This document shows, one piece after another, positions 6,593 through 15,397 of a stretch of 45,360 bases of DNA. The stretch covers positions 1 to 45,360 of the forward strand of contig ONIL01000023.1 of assembly GCA_900317835.1 (NCBI GenBank), written 5' to 3'. The notes below the pieces were generated by a model, which was not told where the DNA came from, did no database searches, and saw only the letters and a program-made list of their open reading frames with translations. The stretch's first letter is position 1, and each line of letters starts with the position of its first letter. The translations under genes and the position numbers were made by a program. Origin of the DNA: an uncultured Prevotellaceae bacterium (GTDB lineage: Bacteria; Bacteroidota; Bacteroidia; Bacteroidales; Muribaculaceae).

Positions 6593-8815
6593 ATGAAAAA
6601 AATTTCTCTATTGATCGTGTTGCTGTCTGTACTAGCCAGCATACAAGCATTAGCTAATCCTGCTATTCGTGGTTCCATACCGATGCCACAGCCCGACGGC
6701 TCTTTGGTGTCAATCTGTCTCGTGGGAGATGAGTTCTATAGCTTTAACACCACTGTTGACGGATACACTGTGATTCGCAACGAGATGGGTGCCTATGTAT
6801 ATGCCCAGCGCGAGGGCATGAACCTGGTTCCCACCGAGGTGATTGCTCATGACGAAGGCCAACGCACTGCTGCCGAGCTCGCATTGCTCGCCACGACCCC
6901 CAAACGCCTGGTCGATGAGATGTCGGTAGAGGAAGCCAACGTCAGACGCGTTAAACGCGACGTTGACCTGTCTAATTTTGACTTTGACAACTTCCACGGA
7001 CTCGTGATTCTGATCGACTTTGCCGACAAGAAGTTCGCCTCGGCAGACCCGAAGTCGTTCTATACCGAAATGTTCAGCACCGAGAACTTCACGGGTTTCC
7101 ACGATCCCATCACCGACCGTGACGTCACCTGCTTGGGTAGCGTGCGTGACTATTTCAATGAACAGTCCAGCGGTGCCTTCAAGCCGCCCTTTGACGTCTA
7201 TGGCCCTTATACTTCGACCAGGAAAGCCAGCGAATGTGATCGCTACTCGACATCCATATTCACCTCGGCCCTGAAGAAAGCTAACGACGAGGTTGATTTC
7301 ACCCTCTACGACAACAACGGCGACGGCCGAGTGGACATGATTTATTTCCTTGTCGCCGGTTACTCAGCTGCATCCAACGGCACTGAGACGGGCTATCTGT
7401 GGCCTCATGCGTCCAACCTGTACGGCAATGCCATCATTTATGACGGTAAGAGGATGGATCGCTATGCCAGCTCGACCGAGCTTTACGGCTGGGAGAATTC
7501 CCCCTCGACGGTGACTGTCGAGGGCATTGGCACCGTTGCCCACGAGTTCAGCCACGTGTTGGGACTGCCCGACTTCTATGACACTGACTACAGCAACAGT
7601 GGCGGTGAGAGCCACCATCCTGGTGGCTGGGACGTGATGGCTGGTGGCGGCGACTATAATTATGGCCGTACGCCCGCCGGTTACACACTGTTTGAGCGCT
7701 ACGCCCTTGGCTGGGCACATCCCAAGACCATCACCCAGGCTGGTACCTACACGATGAAGGCGGTAAACGAATCAAACGACGGTTACATCCTGCGCACACC
7801 CCAGAACAAAGAGTTCTTCACCATCGAGAATAGGCAGAAGACCCGTTGGGACGCCTATATCCCCGGTCATGGCATGATTGTCACGCGCGTGGACAGCACC
7901 AACGCCAACATCTGGGCAATGAACAAAGTGAACTGTAATCCCAGCCACAACTATTTCGAAATGTTGCGTGCCGGTAACACCACATCGGGTGACCTGTCGA
8001 GTGATCCCTTCCCCGGTTCCCAGGGCAATCCCATGATCACCAATGAGACCGCGCCTAACCTCAAGACTTGGACAGGTTATGCCAACCCATTCAATATTGT
8101 AGGCATCAGCGAGGAGAACGGCATCATCAGCTTCAAGGTGATTGAGGAAGGCTCGTTATTGAGACTTGTAGAGGACTTTGAGGGCATGCCCGTCAGCAAC
8201 GGCACCACCGACGAGAATGTGGAAGGCAAGTTTGCCAACTGGTCGTTCAACAAGTCAGGTGTGCGTGCTCCTGGAGCTGACAAGGCCGATGGCAACAACA
8301 GCGTGTTGATGAAACTGCCCAGCCAGTTCTTCACCGTCACGCCCATCAACTATCACACCTACATGGCATCACTGAAGGTTTTCAACACCGGTGCCTATGT
8401 TGCCAAGTATTCACTCGAATACTCAACCGATGGTGGTGAAACATGGATTAAGGCCATGAATGCCGCCGGTAATGTATCGGCCGACATCCCTGCCAAGACG
8501 ACAGGCTTCGGCTACTGGACTCTGAACGTCAGCAGCAAGAAGCCGGCTCTGTACCGCATCTCTCAAGTGGGTGGTAACAAGAATGCGTCAACCTATGTTG
8601 ACAATTTCACGCTCTATTACACCGAGGGCGACGATATCCTGCGTGGCGATGTCAACGGTGACGGTGAGGTAAACATCATCGACGTCAATGCCATCATCAA
8701 CATCATCCTGGGTGCCCAGGTGGAGAGCGACGTAAAGGAGAGAGCCGACTTGACTGGTGACAGTGAGGTGACCATTAGCGACATCAATGCCCTTATTGAT
8801 ATCTTGCTGCAATAA
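6593..8815 (+). CDS. Secreted M6-type metalloprotease with C-terminal dockerin
   Basis: A 740-residue predicted secreted zinc endopeptidase. The signal peptide is residues 1-21 (ending IQALA). A propeptide-like N-terminal region contains PDGSLVSICLVGDEFYSF. The catalytic domain has HEFSHVLGLPD, with zinc ligands H317 and H321, catalytic E318 and a D327 in the third-ligand position, then a Met-turn-like WDVMAGG. This fits the immune-inhibitor-A/M6 group. A jelly-roll-like region with SLEYSTDGGETW follows. The last 55 residues are a type I dockerin with two calcium loops, GDVNGDGEVNIIDVNAI and ADLTGDSEVTISDINAL. It is followed after 45 bases by a paralogue without its own promoter, so the two are likely co-transcribed. 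The dockerin might serve for surface attachment; no cohesin is seen here. Confidence 0.9.
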   Translation: MKKISLLIVLLSVLASIQALANPAIRGSIPMPQPDGSLVSICLVGDEFYSFNTTVDGYTVIRNEMGAYVYAQREGMNLVPTEVIAHDEGQRTAAELALLATTPKRLVDEMSVEEANVRRVKRDVDLSNFDFDNFHGLVILIDFADKKFASADPKSFYTEMFSTENFTGFHDPITDRDVTCLGSVRDYFNEQSSGAFKPPFDVYGPYTSTRKASECDRYSTSIFTSALKKANDEVDFTLYDNNGDGRVDMIYFLVAGYSAASNGTETGYLWPHASNLYGNAIIYDGKRMDRYASSTELYGWENSPSTVTVEGIGTVAHEFSHVLGLPDFYDTDYSNSGGESHHPGGWDVMAGGGDYNYGRTPAGYTLFERYALGWAHPKTITQAGTYTMKAVNESNDGYILRTPQNKEFFTIENRQKTRWDAYIPGHGMIVTRVDSTNANIWAMNKVNCNPSHNYFEMLRAGNTTSGDLSSDPFPGSQGNPMITNETAPNLKTWTGYANPFNIVGISEENGIISFKVIEEGSLLRLVEDFEGMPVSNGTTDENVEGKFANWSFNKSGVRAPGADKADGNNSVLMKLPSQFFTVTPINYHTYMASLKVFNTGAYVAKYSLEYSTDGGETWIKAMNAAGNVSADIPAKTTGFGYWTLNVSSKKPALYRISQVGGNKNASTYVDNFTLYYTEGDDILRGDVNGDGEVNIIDVNAIINIILGAQVESDVKERADLTGDSEVTISDINALIDILLQ

Positions 8816-8860
8816 TAGTTTAAAAGTAAAAAAGATTGTAAATATAATTTTTTTAGAGCT

Positions 8861-11080
8861 ATGAAGAAAAGTGTAATGCTGCTGATTATGGGATTGTTGT
8901 GCCTTGGCGCATCAGCTATCCCTGCTGATCCCACACCCACCAAGGTGACTCAGCCCGACGGTTCATCCGTAACCGTTGTGCTGCATGGTGACGAGTTTTT
9001 CCACTTCACAACCACCCTTGACGGCTACACGGTAGTCAAGAACGCCGCAGGTTTCTACACCTATGCCCGTCTGGAAGGTGAACATCTTGTTGCCAGCGAC
9101 TGTATTGCTCACGATGTGGCACAACGCAGTGCCGCCGACCTTGCCGTCCTTGCCGGAATCCCCAAGAGGTTGACAAGCCGCTCGATGAGCCAATCGGCCA
9201 CACAGATGGTTTCACGCCGCAACAGCGCGATGCGCCGTGTGGGAGCTGATGGCGACCTGGGCTATGACAACTTCCGCGGGCTCATCATTCTCATCAATTA
9301 CACCGACAAGAAATTCTCGATGAACAATGCCGGCGATTTCTATGATGACATGGTTAACACACACAACTTCACCGGCTATACCCTGAATGGTCGCCGCGTC
9401 AACATGACAGGTAGTGTGCGTGACTATTTCTACGATAACTCGGCCCACATTTTTGATCCTGTGTTTGACGTTGTGGGCCCCGTGGAGGTCAACTATCCTT
9501 GCACGGCCCCCAATGGCACTTCTTCATCCGACGGTGTTTTCAATGCCGCGCTGAATGCAGCCGACGCTCTGGTGGACTTCAGTGACTACGACAGTGATGG
9601 TGACGGTTATGTGGACATGGTATTCTTCCTGGTAGCAGGCTTTTCGGCCAACTATGGTGGCAATAATGAGGCCTACCTGTGGCCTCACATGTACTACCTG
9701 TATTACTCACCCTTCCGCGATGGTGTGGGATTCGGCCTATACGCCTGCTCGACCGAGATTGCAGGATGGGAGAACTCCTACTACTACGACGTGAACGGTA
9801 TCGGCACCTTCTGCCACGAGTTTGGCCATGTGCTGGGTCTGCCCGACCTGTATGACACTGACTATAGCGGCAGTGGCGGTGAGAGCCGCAATCCTGGCGA
9901 TTGGTCAATCATGGCCGGTGGCAGCGGTAACAATTATGGCCGCAATCCTGTGGGATACAGCCTTTATGAGCGTTATGCTCTGGGCTTCACCAAACCCGAG
10001 GTGATTAAACAGTCCGGCCAGTATGAATTACAGGCGCTGGATGAGAGCAATCATGGCTTGAGGTTGAACACGCCCAATGCCGCCGAGTATTTCCTCATTG
10101 AGAACCGTCAAGCAGGAAAATGGGACCGCTATCTGCCCGGACATGGCATGTTGGTGGCCCGCGTGGACTCGATGAACCCGCGCGTGTGGTGGATGAATGA
10201 GGTGAACTGCAACCCGCACCACATGTACTATGAGTTGCTGAGGGCCAGCTACCGTGGTGAAGACAGTGACAGCGACCCGTTCCCCGGTACAGCCGGTGTA
10301 ACTTCACTGACCAATTTCACCGATCCTGGTCTGCTCACATGGGACGGCCAATTCAATGAATATGCCATCAGGAACATCACTGAGCACAACAAGGTCATTT
10401 CGTTTAAGGTCGAGGCCGACACATCCATGCAGACGATCACCGAAACATTTGAATCGATGCCAGCCACCACCAATGAGAATGCCAAGGGTGTAAACGGCTT
10501 GTACAGCAAGTGGGATTTTGTCAAGTGTGCTATCCAGAATTACACCGACAAGGATGGAGTCGAAGGACAGGGTGTGGCCATGAAGAAGCCTAGCCAGGTG
10601 ACGACTTCAGTTCCGCTGACCATCAAACCCTACATGATCAACTTCACGGTTTATAATCCTACGTCCCAGAATGCCAACATCAAGATGTCATACTCGTTCG
10701 ACAAGGGAGAGAATTGGCATGCACCCTCTCAAGGCACCATCTCGGTTGAGCCGAATCAGACAACGACTGTATCAGTCAATCTGCCCACAGACGCTCCGAT
10801 CATGATTCGCTTTAACCAGACGAACGGCCACACCAAACAGTGCTGCTATCTTGATGACATCAAGCTGTACTACTCTGAGGAATGGGAAATCGAGGAAGTC
10901 ATCGGTGACGTGAACGGTGACGGCGAGGTAAGCATCACCGACATCAATACCACCATCGAAATCATACTGGGTGGCATTACCAACGGTACTATGATCGAGA
11001 GGGCCGACGTGAACGGTGACGGTGAAGTAAGCATTACCGACATCAATAAGCTGATTAATATTATCCTTGGAGCCAACTAA
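8861..11080 (+). CDS. Second M6-type metalloprotease with C-terminal dockerin (tandem paralogue)
   Basis: A 739-residue protein with the same architecture as its upstream neighbour. The signal peptide is about residues 1-19 (ending GASA), followed by the N-terminal TQPDGSSVTVVLHGDEFFHF segment, the zinc motif HEFGHVLGLPD (H319, E320, H323), the Met-turn WSIMAGG, a C-terminal beta-rich region with MSYSFDKGENW, and a dockerin with loops GDVNGDGEVSITDINTT and ADVNGDGEVSITDINKL. The catalytic domains share long identical stretches (LPD.YDTDYS, NPVGYSLYERYALG-type), but the segment after the propeptide differs, suggesting an old duplication with divergent substrates or activation. It ends the operon, with a strong terminator 24 bases on. 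Confidence 0.9.
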   Translation: MKKSVMLLIMGLLCLGASAIPADPTPTKVTQPDGSSVTVVLHGDEFFHFTTTLDGYTVVKNAAGFYTYARLEGEHLVASDCIAHDVAQRSAADLAVLAGIPKRLTSRSMSQSATQMVSRRNSAMRRVGADGDLGYDNFRGLIILINYTDKKFSMNNAGDFYDDMVNTHNFTGYTLNGRRVNMTGSVRDYFYDNSAHIFDPVFDVVGPVEVNYPCTAPNGTSSSDGVFNAALNAADALVDFSDYDSDGDGYVDMVFFLVAGFSANYGGNNEAYLWPHMYYLYYSPFRDGVGFGLYACSTEIAGWENSYYYDVNGIGTFCHEFGHVLGLPDLYDTDYSGSGGESRNPGDWSIMAGGSGNNYGRNPVGYSLYERYALGFTKPEVIKQSGQYELQALDESNHGLRLNTPNAAEYFLIENRQAGKWDRYLPGHGMLVARVDSMNPRVWWMNEVNCNPHHMYYELLRASYRGEDSDSDPFPGTAGVTSLTNFTDPGLLTWDGQFNEYAIRNITEHNKVISFKVEADTSMQTITETFESMPATTNENAKGVNGLYSKWDFVKCAIQNYTDKDGVEGQGVAMKKPSQVTTSVPLTIKPYMINFTVYNPTSQNANIKMSYSFDKGENWHAPSQGTISVEPNQTTTVSVNLPTDAPIMIRFNQTNGHTKQCCYLDDIKLYYSEEWEIEEVIGDVNGDGEVSITDINTTIEIILGGITNGTMIERADVNGDGEVSITDINKLINIILGAN

Positions 11081-11103
11081 GTATTTAATTAATAGTAAAT
11101 TTC

Positions 11104-11139
11104 AACAAGAAGGGCGGCAATCAGGTCGCCCTTCTTGTT
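11104..11139 (+). terminator. Intrinsic terminator of the metalloprotease operon
   Basis: A perfect 13-bp stem, AACAAGAAGGGCG with CGCCCTTCTTGTT, and a 10-base loop. The following T-run is short (TTT including the stem end). Confidence 0.8.
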
Positions 11140-11196
11140 TGAATACTACCTACTGGAAACAGTTAACTAATAATAACAATTTTTGACACAAAAAAA

Positions 11197-11228
11197 TTTG
11201 TATATCTCAAATATCTGGTATACCTTTG
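11197..11228 (+). promoter_or_regulatory. Full-consensus promoter upstream of the GIN lipoprotein
   Basis: TTTG (11197-11200), exactly 20 bases, then TACCTTTG (11221-11228). This is one of the best promoter matches in the window. Transcription would start near 11234, about 210 bases before the coding sequence. Confidence 0.85.
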
Positions 11229-11233
11229 CACCA

Positions 11234-11306
11234 AAGTTGGAAATATTAATACTATTCATCCTAAAATGAGCACCGCGTTGTGAAACGGGGTGTTTATTTT
11301 TTATTT
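11234..11306 (+). ncRNA. Candidate short RNA or attenuated leader
   Basis: Between the strong promoter and the GIN gene lies a short unit ending in an intrinsic terminator, giving a transcript of about 70 bases. A five-codon frame (ATG at 11266, MSTAL, stop TGA 11281-11283) overlaps the hairpin, so translation of it would disturb the stem. This could be an attenuator for the downstream gene or an independent small RNA. No known Rfam family was recognised. The remainder, 11307-11445, is AT-rich without a second clear promoter. Confidence 0.45.
11271..11306 (+). terminator. Intrinsic terminator inside the leader
   Basis: The stem CACCGCGTT/AACGGGGTG (11271-11279 with 11284-11292) has one G-G mismatch and a GTGA (GNRA) tetraloop. 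It is followed by TTTATTTTTTATTT. Confidence 0.75.
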
Positions 11307-11445
11307 CTATGCAAGACTATCACACCCCTCGCTGATTGCTAATAATTGTTAAACTTATAAGAATTATACGTTTTCTTGAAACTATTTGGGCTATCCATAC
11401 GTCTATATAGCGAGAACAATCATAAACATATAAATATAAGACGTG

Positions 11446-12219
11446 ATGATGAAGAAATTTTTAATGATGAGCCTCATGGTTCTTTCAATGACAGTGATGG
11501 CATCGTGCATGAGTGTTAACCTGGGTAACGGAGACAAGGACAACACGCCCACTCAAGTGCCCGATGTCGGTAAAATGACCACAATGCAACCTTTCACCGA
11601 TGTGGATATCGCAGGCGCCTTCAAGGTCATCTATGAGCAAAGCGATAATCACACCGTGCGCATCGAAGCCAGCGAACAGGCCCTTAAAGAAATGACGGTC
11701 TATGTCAAGGATGGGGAATTGCGCATCCGCAAAGCCGTCAGCAAGCCCACAGTATCATTCGAGAATGTGAAAATCTATGTGACATCTCCCCGCATCGAGA
11801 GCATCGACATTGCCGGATCAGGCATTTTCACCGCCAGTCAACCCATTACCACCAGCAACCTTGATACCGACATTGCCGGATCGGGAAAAATCCTCATGGT
11901 CGCAGTCAACGGACAGGAGACCAATATGGATATTGCTGGCTCGGGCATCATCGAGATTGGCCAATTAACCACCCAAAAAGCCAGTGCTGATATCGCCGGC
12001 AGTGGCGACATCAACCTGATTGCGTTGGCATGCAAGAGTTTCAATATTGATATTGCAGGCTCAGGAAATGTCAACTGCGATAAAATCGAAGCCGACAATG
12101 TTCACGCCGAGATTGCAGGTAGTGGCGATGTGAACCTCAAGGGCGCGGTGAAAAGCCTCACCAAGGAGATTGCAGGTAGCGGCAAGGTCAATTTCAACGC
12201 CAGCGACACTATCAACTAG
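11446..12219 (+). CDS. GIN-domain (DUF2807) lipoprotein with IAGSG repeats
   Basis: About 257 residues. A lipoprotein signal peptide ends at the lipobox VMASC. The mature protein is a head-GIN domain (putative auto-transporter adhesin family, DUF2807): seven copies of the turn I-A-G-S-G recur roughly every 17-25 residues, as in SIDIAGSG, DTDIAGSG, NMDIAGSG, SADIAGSG, NIDIAGSG, HAEIAGSG and TKEIAGSG, which predicts a right-handed beta-helix. The role in the cell is unknown; a surface or periplasmic scaffold is an inference. In-frame starts are GTG 11443, ATG 11446 and ATG 11449; I chose the first ATG. Its stop shares CTAG with the stop of the convergent gene. Expression may depend on read-through of the leader terminator. 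Confidence 0.85.
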   Translation: MMKKFLMMSLMVLSMTVMASCMSVNLGNGDKDNTPTQVPDVGKMTTMQPFTDVDIAGAFKVIYEQSDNHTVRIEASEQALKEMTVYVKDGELRIRKAVSKPTVSFENVKIYVTSPRIESIDIAGSGIFTASQPITTSNLDTDIAGSGKILMVAVNGQETNMDIAGSGIIEIGQLTTQKASADIAGSGDINLIALACKSFNIDIAGSGNVNCDKIEADNVHAEIAGSGDVNLKGAVKSLTKEIAGSGKVNFNASDTIN

Positions 12220-13190
12220 AGTCCCAATTGGCGCAGCATCTCGGCGGTAGTGCTGTGGCGCTTACCGTTGAGGTCACTCAAATAGGCGTTGACATCAGTC
12301 GGCGCCATTTTTCGTGCATTATTGAAACGCTCGGGGTGGGTGATACGGGTGAACACAACACGCTGGATATCGTTCTTGTGGCAACGGCCCATGCTGTAGC
12401 CCATCAGCTCAGGTTGTTTACCAGGGCCATTTGAAGACCAGTAAGTGACCGTATCTCCTTCACAACCCATGAAAATAACGCTATGTCCCGCCTCTTGGTC
12501 GGCGGTTTTGTCATCATTGCAACCGATAATTGCACCACTGTCACTGCCGCGGCTCTCGTTACGGTTCCAGAAGATCTTCATCAAGTCACCAGGAACTGCA
12601 CGGTTCCAGATGTCGAGAGCACACCATTCGGCATCGGTAAGGTATCGCTCATCGGGAGTTTCCCTGTTGCGTTCACTTTTGGCACCGCGATAAGCGGTGA
12701 AACTATAGCCAGCCTTGAGCTCATGCACAAGCACTCCCAGCCCAGGACCGTTGGCATTAGCACGGCCCCAGAATCCTACACCATCGTCCTGCCCGAGACC
12801 CTCGGGGTTGAACTCGTCGGTAACTCCCACACGGGGTTTCATATTGATCCAAGCCTCACGCTGGATTTTGTGCTTTGTATCCCAAATGAGCAACGCCTTG
12901 ATGATCACCGAATAGGTCGCACTGGAGCAAAATGATGGTTGGGCCAACACCGGATCAAACCGCGGACGCTCGTCGTTGGCTGTCATCAGGAAAGCCTCGT
13001 GCAGGCCCTGCCATGTGGTCTTGGCGAAAAGTTCATTGGGCCTTCCGCCCGTGTAATAGCCTCCTCGATCGGGGAAGGAGTCTATTGCCGACAGCACCGC
13101 CCGTTGCCAGCCCTTATTCACCTTGTCGCCAGCCGTTGCCGGTCCAGCCAGGCACAACAACGCCAGCACCGCTACCAGTATCCTCCTCAT
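12216..13190 (-). CDS. Secreted NlpC/P60-like cysteine amidohydrolase, tentative
   Basis: A 324-residue protein with a signal peptide at residues 1-20 (ending GPATA). I do not recognise a named family, but several features suggest a papain-like NlpC/P60 or CHAP-type fold: C88 in PSFCSSATY at the start of a helix, then PGDLMKIFWNR (about 200-210) and GHSVIFMG with H236, the order Cys, PGDL, His of that superfamily. The segment VGFWGRANANGPGLG lies between. The substrate could be cell wall or another amide bond. It lies 6 bases after sodB and probably shares its promoter, an odd pairing. The stop overlaps the GIN gene stop tail to tail. Confidence 0.55.
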   Translation of the reverse strand: MRRILVAVLALLCLAGPATAGDKVNKGWQRAVLSAIDSFPDRGGYYTGGRPNELFAKTTWQGLHEAFLMTANDERPRFDPVLAQPSFCSSATYSVIIKALLIWDTKHKIQREAWINMKPRVGVTDEFNPEGLGQDDGVGFWGRANANGPGLGVLVHELKAGYSFTAYRGAKSERNRETPDERYLTDAEWCALDIWNRAVPGDLMKIFWNRNESRGSDSGAIIGCNDDKTADQEAGHSVIFMGCEGDTVTYWSSNGPGKQPELMGYSMGRCHKNDIQRVVFTRITHPERFNNARKMAPTDVNAYLSDLNGKRHSTTAEMLRQLGL

Positions 13191-13196
13191 CAGTTA

Positions 13197-13805
13197 TTAC
13201 TGCTCATAACGTGCTGCCACCACATCCCAATCGATAATCTGCCACAGAGCCGACAAGTGATCAGGACGGCGGTTCTGGTAGTCTAGATAATAGGCGTGCT
13301 CCCACACGTCCATCGTCAACAGCGGGCGCAGACCGTGTTGAACGGGGTTGGCAGCATTAGGCTCCTGGGTAATGACAAGCTTGCCCTGTTCATCGGCAGA
13401 CAGCCATGCCCAACCCGAACCGAACAAAGTGACTCCAGCCTTGACAAAGGCCTCCTTGAACGCCTCAAACGAGCCGAACGCCACATCAATGGCATCAGCC
13501 AGCAGACCAGCTGGAGCATTGTTGGCACGAGGCGCACCGAACTGCGAGAAATACAGGTTGTGGTTCAGAATTTGGCCTGCATTATTGAGCATACCGCCCT
13601 GTGCCTTCATCACCACCTCCTCAAGAGGAAGGTTCTCTAGCCCACTGCCAGGCAGTGCGGCATTCAGGTTGTTCACATAGGTGAGCAGATGTTTACCGTG
13701 GTGAAATCCCAACGTCTGGGCACTGATTACCGGCTCCAGCGCCTCGGGGGCGTAGGGCAACTCCATCAACTCAAATTTTCCTTCTTTAGGCATCGTCTTC
13801 TTCAT
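13197..13805 (-). CDS. sodB: Superoxide dismutase, Fe/Mn family
   Basis: Converts superoxide to oxygen and peroxide in the cytoplasm. At 202 residues it is the usual length. Metal ligands are visible: H35 (in FHHGKHLLTYVNNLN), His in LNHNLYFSQFG, and Asp and His in DVWEHAYYLDYQN. Gln in AGQILNHN and Ala in EPNAANP match the positions that favour iron-type enzymes, though Bacteroides enzymes can be cambialistic. Starts MKKTM at 13805 or MPKEG at 13793 are both possible. A full-consensus promoter lies upstream. It heads a two-gene unit with the NlpC/P60-like gene. Confidence 0.95.
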   Translation of the reverse strand: MKKTMPKEGKFELMELPYAPEALEPVISAQTLGFHHGKHLLTYVNNLNAALPGSGLENLPLEEVVMKAQGGMLNNAGQILNHNLYFSQFGAPRANNAPAGLLADAIDVAFGSFEAFKEAFVKAGVTLFGSGWAWLSADEQGKLVITQEPNAANPVQHGLRPLLTMDVWEHAYYLDYQNRRPDHLSALWQIIDWDVVAARYEQ

Positions 13806-13843
13806 AATTATCTATAGTTTTAACGGTTGATATTGCAAGATGA

Positions 13844-13875
13844 CAAAGATAGTTACTTTCGCATTATTTCACAAA
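13844..13875 (-). promoter_or_regulatory. Full-consensus promoter of sodB
   Basis: On the minus strand: TTTG (13875-13872), 20 bases, TATCTTTG (13851-13844). It predicts a leader of about 30 bases. Confidence 0.85.
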
Positions 13876-14013
13876 AAAGCCCCCAATATTTTGAAGGTTT
13901 AGAAAAAGAGGAGATTTTTCAGCAAAACTTCAATTATTTAGATAAATCTATTGAAAATGATTAGATCATTGATAATAATGCGGTGATAATTGTCGAGAAA
14001 TGATGGTTTTCAC

Positions 14014-14021
14014 TACCTTTG
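14014..14021 (+). promoter_or_regulatory. -7 promoter box (TACCTTTG) for the YihY-like gene
   Basis: TACCTTTG with a weak ATTG about 21 bases upstream. Start of transcription near 14027. This rules out the in-frame start at 14000 and favours ATG 14060 or 14090. Confidence 0.7.
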
Positions 14022-14089
14022 CCATTGAATTGGCGGTCATCTTAAGGGCAATCGTCCACATGGATGGCGAAAAGACAAGTACATACATC

Positions 14090-15397
14090 ATGAAGATATT
14101 GAGTTCATTAACCGATAGAAAAGACATTAAAGCGGGCGTTCTGGCTGCCTTGAAGAGTGCATGGGGCAAAGTGTGGCTTGCCATGACCCAATTCCTGGAC
14201 AAGGGGATTATTCAATATGCTGGAGCACTGGCCTTCAACACTGTGCTTGCCATCGTTCCGCTGGTAGCCTTGTTCTTTGCCATCGCCCGAGGCTTCGGCT
14301 ATGGCAGCATCATCGAGGAGACCATCAGGCGACTGCTCACCAGCCAGCCCGAAGCGGCGAACTACATCATCCAGTTTGCTGATTCTTACCTGTCCAATGC
14401 CCGTAGCAGTGCCATCATCGGCTTCGGTGTGCTGGTGATGCTATACTCCGTCGTCAGTCTTATCAATAATGTCGAGACCGTATTCAACAACATCTGGAAC
14501 GTGAAGCGCACACGTCAGTTCACTCAAAGGGTAATGAACTACCTGAGCATGTTTTTCCTGGTGCCTATCACGATTGTGATAGTTTCTGGTATTCATCTTG
14601 CAGTGAGTTCATTTATCACCAACGAAGGGCTATTCACATTCATGACACCGCTGCTCCAGCTCCTCATCAAGTTCATCCCCATCCTGGTTATCACCATCGT
14701 GTTCACATTGGTGTTTGTCAACGTTCCCAACACCAGGGTACAGGTTAAACATGCCATCATACCCGCCCTGCTCACCGCCATCTTCATGGAATTGCTGCAA
14801 CGGGCATACGTGTACGGGCAGATATTCCTCTCCAGCTATAATGCCATCTACGGTTCACTGGCCGCCTTGCCGCTATTCATGCTGTGGGTGCAATTCTCAT
14901 GGTATATCATCCTTTTCTTCGCATTACTGTCCCACACGAGCCAGAACCATGATTTCTACGCATTATACAACGATGGCAACGACTTGTCACACAATGACCG
15001 CATGATGCTCAGTGCCACGTTGCTCGGGTTGATATGCCGACGCTTCGGAGAGGGCAAGGAGCATTACACCGCAACGATGCTCAATCGAGAGACCGGCATT
15101 CCCACCCGGCTGGTCGCCGCCATCCTTGATGACCTGTGTGCTGTCAAGATTCTTGTCGAGAGAGAGCAATCCGACGCTGATGAACCGACCTATGTCCCAT
15201 TTGAGGACATTGCCAATATCACGGTCGGCAAGATGGTCGAGAAACTCAATTCGCATGGCAAGTCATGGGGATACACGCAAATCAATGAAAAAATCAATCC
15301 CAAAGTGAAAGAGCACATCAAACGCATTGGAAACATCTTCATGTCCGGCATGAAAGAGGTCAAAATCTCGGAATTGTGGAGCGAAGAAAAGCAATGA
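14090..15397 (+). CDS. YihY/BrkB-family inner-membrane protein
   Basis: About 435 residues from ATG 14090 (ATG 14060 also possible; upstream starts precede the promoter). The N-terminal 280 residues form the YihY/virulence-factor-BrkB domain with about six membrane segments, including the conserved IQYAGALAFNTVLAIVPLVALFFAIARGFG and the loop NAIYGSLAALPLFMLWVQFSWYIILFFALLSH. The C-terminal 150 residues are cytoplasmic and resemble a winged-helix module (GIPTRLVAAILDDLCAVKILVERE), common in Bacteroidetes members. Despite old annotation as RNase BN it is not a nuclease; transport or wall-related roles are proposed but unproven. Its stop overlaps the next gene's start (ATGA), so they are coupled. 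Confidence 0.88.
   Translation: MKILSSLTDRKDIKAGVLAALKSAWGKVWLAMTQFLDKGIIQYAGALAFNTVLAIVPLVALFFAIARGFGYGSIIEETIRRLLTSQPEAANYIIQFADSYLSNARSSAIIGFGVLVMLYSVVSLINNVETVFNNIWNVKRTRQFTQRVMNYLSMFFLVPITIVIVSGIHLAVSSFITNEGLFTFMTPLLQLLIKFIPILVITIVFTLVFVNVPNTRVQVKHAIIPALLTAIFMELLQRAYVYGQIFLSSYNAIYGSLAALPLFMLWVQFSWYIILFFALLSHTSQNHDFYALYNDGNDLSHNDRMMLSATLLGLICRRFGEGKEHYTATMLNRETGIPTRLVAAILDDLCAVKILVEREQSDADEPTYVPFEDIANITVGKMVEKLNSHGKSWGYTQINEKINPKVKEHIKRIGNIFMSGMKEVKISELWSEEKQ

Noticed and set aside
14000-14089. Longer N-terminus for the YihY-like protein
   Set aside because: The first part of that frame overlaps the promoter box at 14014-14021 and cannot be in the transcript.
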